From Bullera alba (lineage: Eukaryota > Basidiomycota > Tremellomycetes > Tremellales > Bulleraceae), in assembly GCA_001600095.1 (NCBI GenBank), contig BCIX01000001.1, positions 124,001 to 188,000 of the forward strand: DNA of 64,000 nt, written 5' to 3'. This document shows positions 63,636-64,000 of the stretch, in pieces (the first letter of the stretch is position 1; each line of letters starts with the position of its first letter). Below the pieces are notes generated by a model that was not told where the DNA came from, did not search any database, and saw nothing but the letters and a program-made list of their open reading frames with translations. Position numbers and translations under genes: made by a program.

Positions 63636-64000
63636 GGTGTTCTATGAGGATCTGGGATATTGTCAGCTATTGCCATGGGCCATCGAAGATAGTGCGTTAG
63701 CTGTTCGGCGTCTGTCAAGGGGCCGACCTGTCAAGCCTAGCTGCTCGCCACTCACCCAAGTATCGCTCAAGTGACTGTAAGTATAGGTATAGCTCGAAGT
63801 TGAGGATGGTATGGTCTTCTTTGGTGGTGCATGTCCGATGCTCCTACACGTAAAACACGAGACAGAGCCAGGGCGGGATCAAACGGTTTGGCACCACCAG
63901 CGCGCCTAAACCGCTGCCCGCTGCCACGTGTCGTGTTAGGCTCGGAGCGCGTCGATCATCATCGCTGGGCGGGAGGAGGTGCTACTGCTGGGTCCATTGT
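63636..64000. promoter_or_regulatory. upstream region of YRB1
   Basis: This region holds the YRB1 promoter on the minus strand. CACGTG-like (CCACGTGTC) lies near 63924-63932. I see no coding sequence. Confidence 0.4.

Overview
The window is nuclear DNA of a basidiomycete fungus, most likely a Tremellomycetes yeast of the Cryptococcus/Kwoniella/Trichosporon type. Genes are compact and intron-rich. Most introns are about 47-65 nt, with GTGAGT/GTAAGT donors, CTGAC/CTAAC-like branch sites and YAG acceptors. Codon use is GC-leaning, and genes alternate strand with short convergent and divergent gaps. A fungus-type elongation factor 3 (eEF3) and a Bre2/Ash2 COMPASS subunit fit a fungal nucleus. I joined exons by hand from splice signals and reading phase; no transcript or database evidence was used.

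Layout. 1-2126: 5' part of a RING (LONRF-like) gene cut by the window edge (-). 3697-6344: Diaphanous GBD/FH3 protein (-), divergent from 6731-9318, splicing factor SF3A1. 10312-12663: GATA-type zinc-finger regulator with a 10-nt microexon (-). 14891-16350: decayed F-box-type gene. 17442-20143: CobW/COG0523 metal GTPase with a 12-nt microexon. 20447-20914: mitochondrial bL34 (-). 21303-22851: Rvb1. 23030-24856: mitochondrial calcium uniporter (-). 25153-25540: doubtful small ORFs. 25964-27451: xylitol dehydrogenase (-). 27844-27942: intron-containing tRNA-Thr (-). 28132-29768: C-terminally anchored Pex26-like protein. 29903-31722: Bre2/Ash2 (-). 32096-33192: unrecognised, possibly OB-fold protein, followed by an inverted repeat. 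33894-35161: D-erythronate-dehydrogenase-like reductase (-). 35418-37735: Sti1 (-), divergent from 38126-41072, Mcm3. 41231-42520: palmitoyl-protein thioesterase (-). 42854-43580: Mpc2. 44119-47738: eEF3 (-). 48459-49643: Gly/His-rich hydrophilic protein.

49987-53948 holds a local family of three related two-helix membrane proteins, one on the minus strand and two in tandem on the plus strand. The two tandem members arose by a duplication that also copied their flanks. They lie beside prohibitin-1 (55507-57011). Then come a short lysine-rich protein (58251-58917), a Gly/Pro-rich repeat protein (60540-62180) and the Ran-binding protein Yrb1 (62383-63635, -).

There is no operon-like organisation. 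Functional themes that recur are mitochondria (bL34m, MCU, MPC2, prohibitin and perhaps the three-gene family), nuclear information processing (SF3A1, Rvb1, Bre2, Mcm3, Yrb1, GATA factor) and proteostasis or translation (Sti1, eEF3, CobW GTPase). No CRISPR, rRNA or intact transposon was seen. The least explained parts are the three-gene family near prohibitin, the OB-like orphan with its downstream hairpin, the two microexons and the repeat protein at 61 kb.
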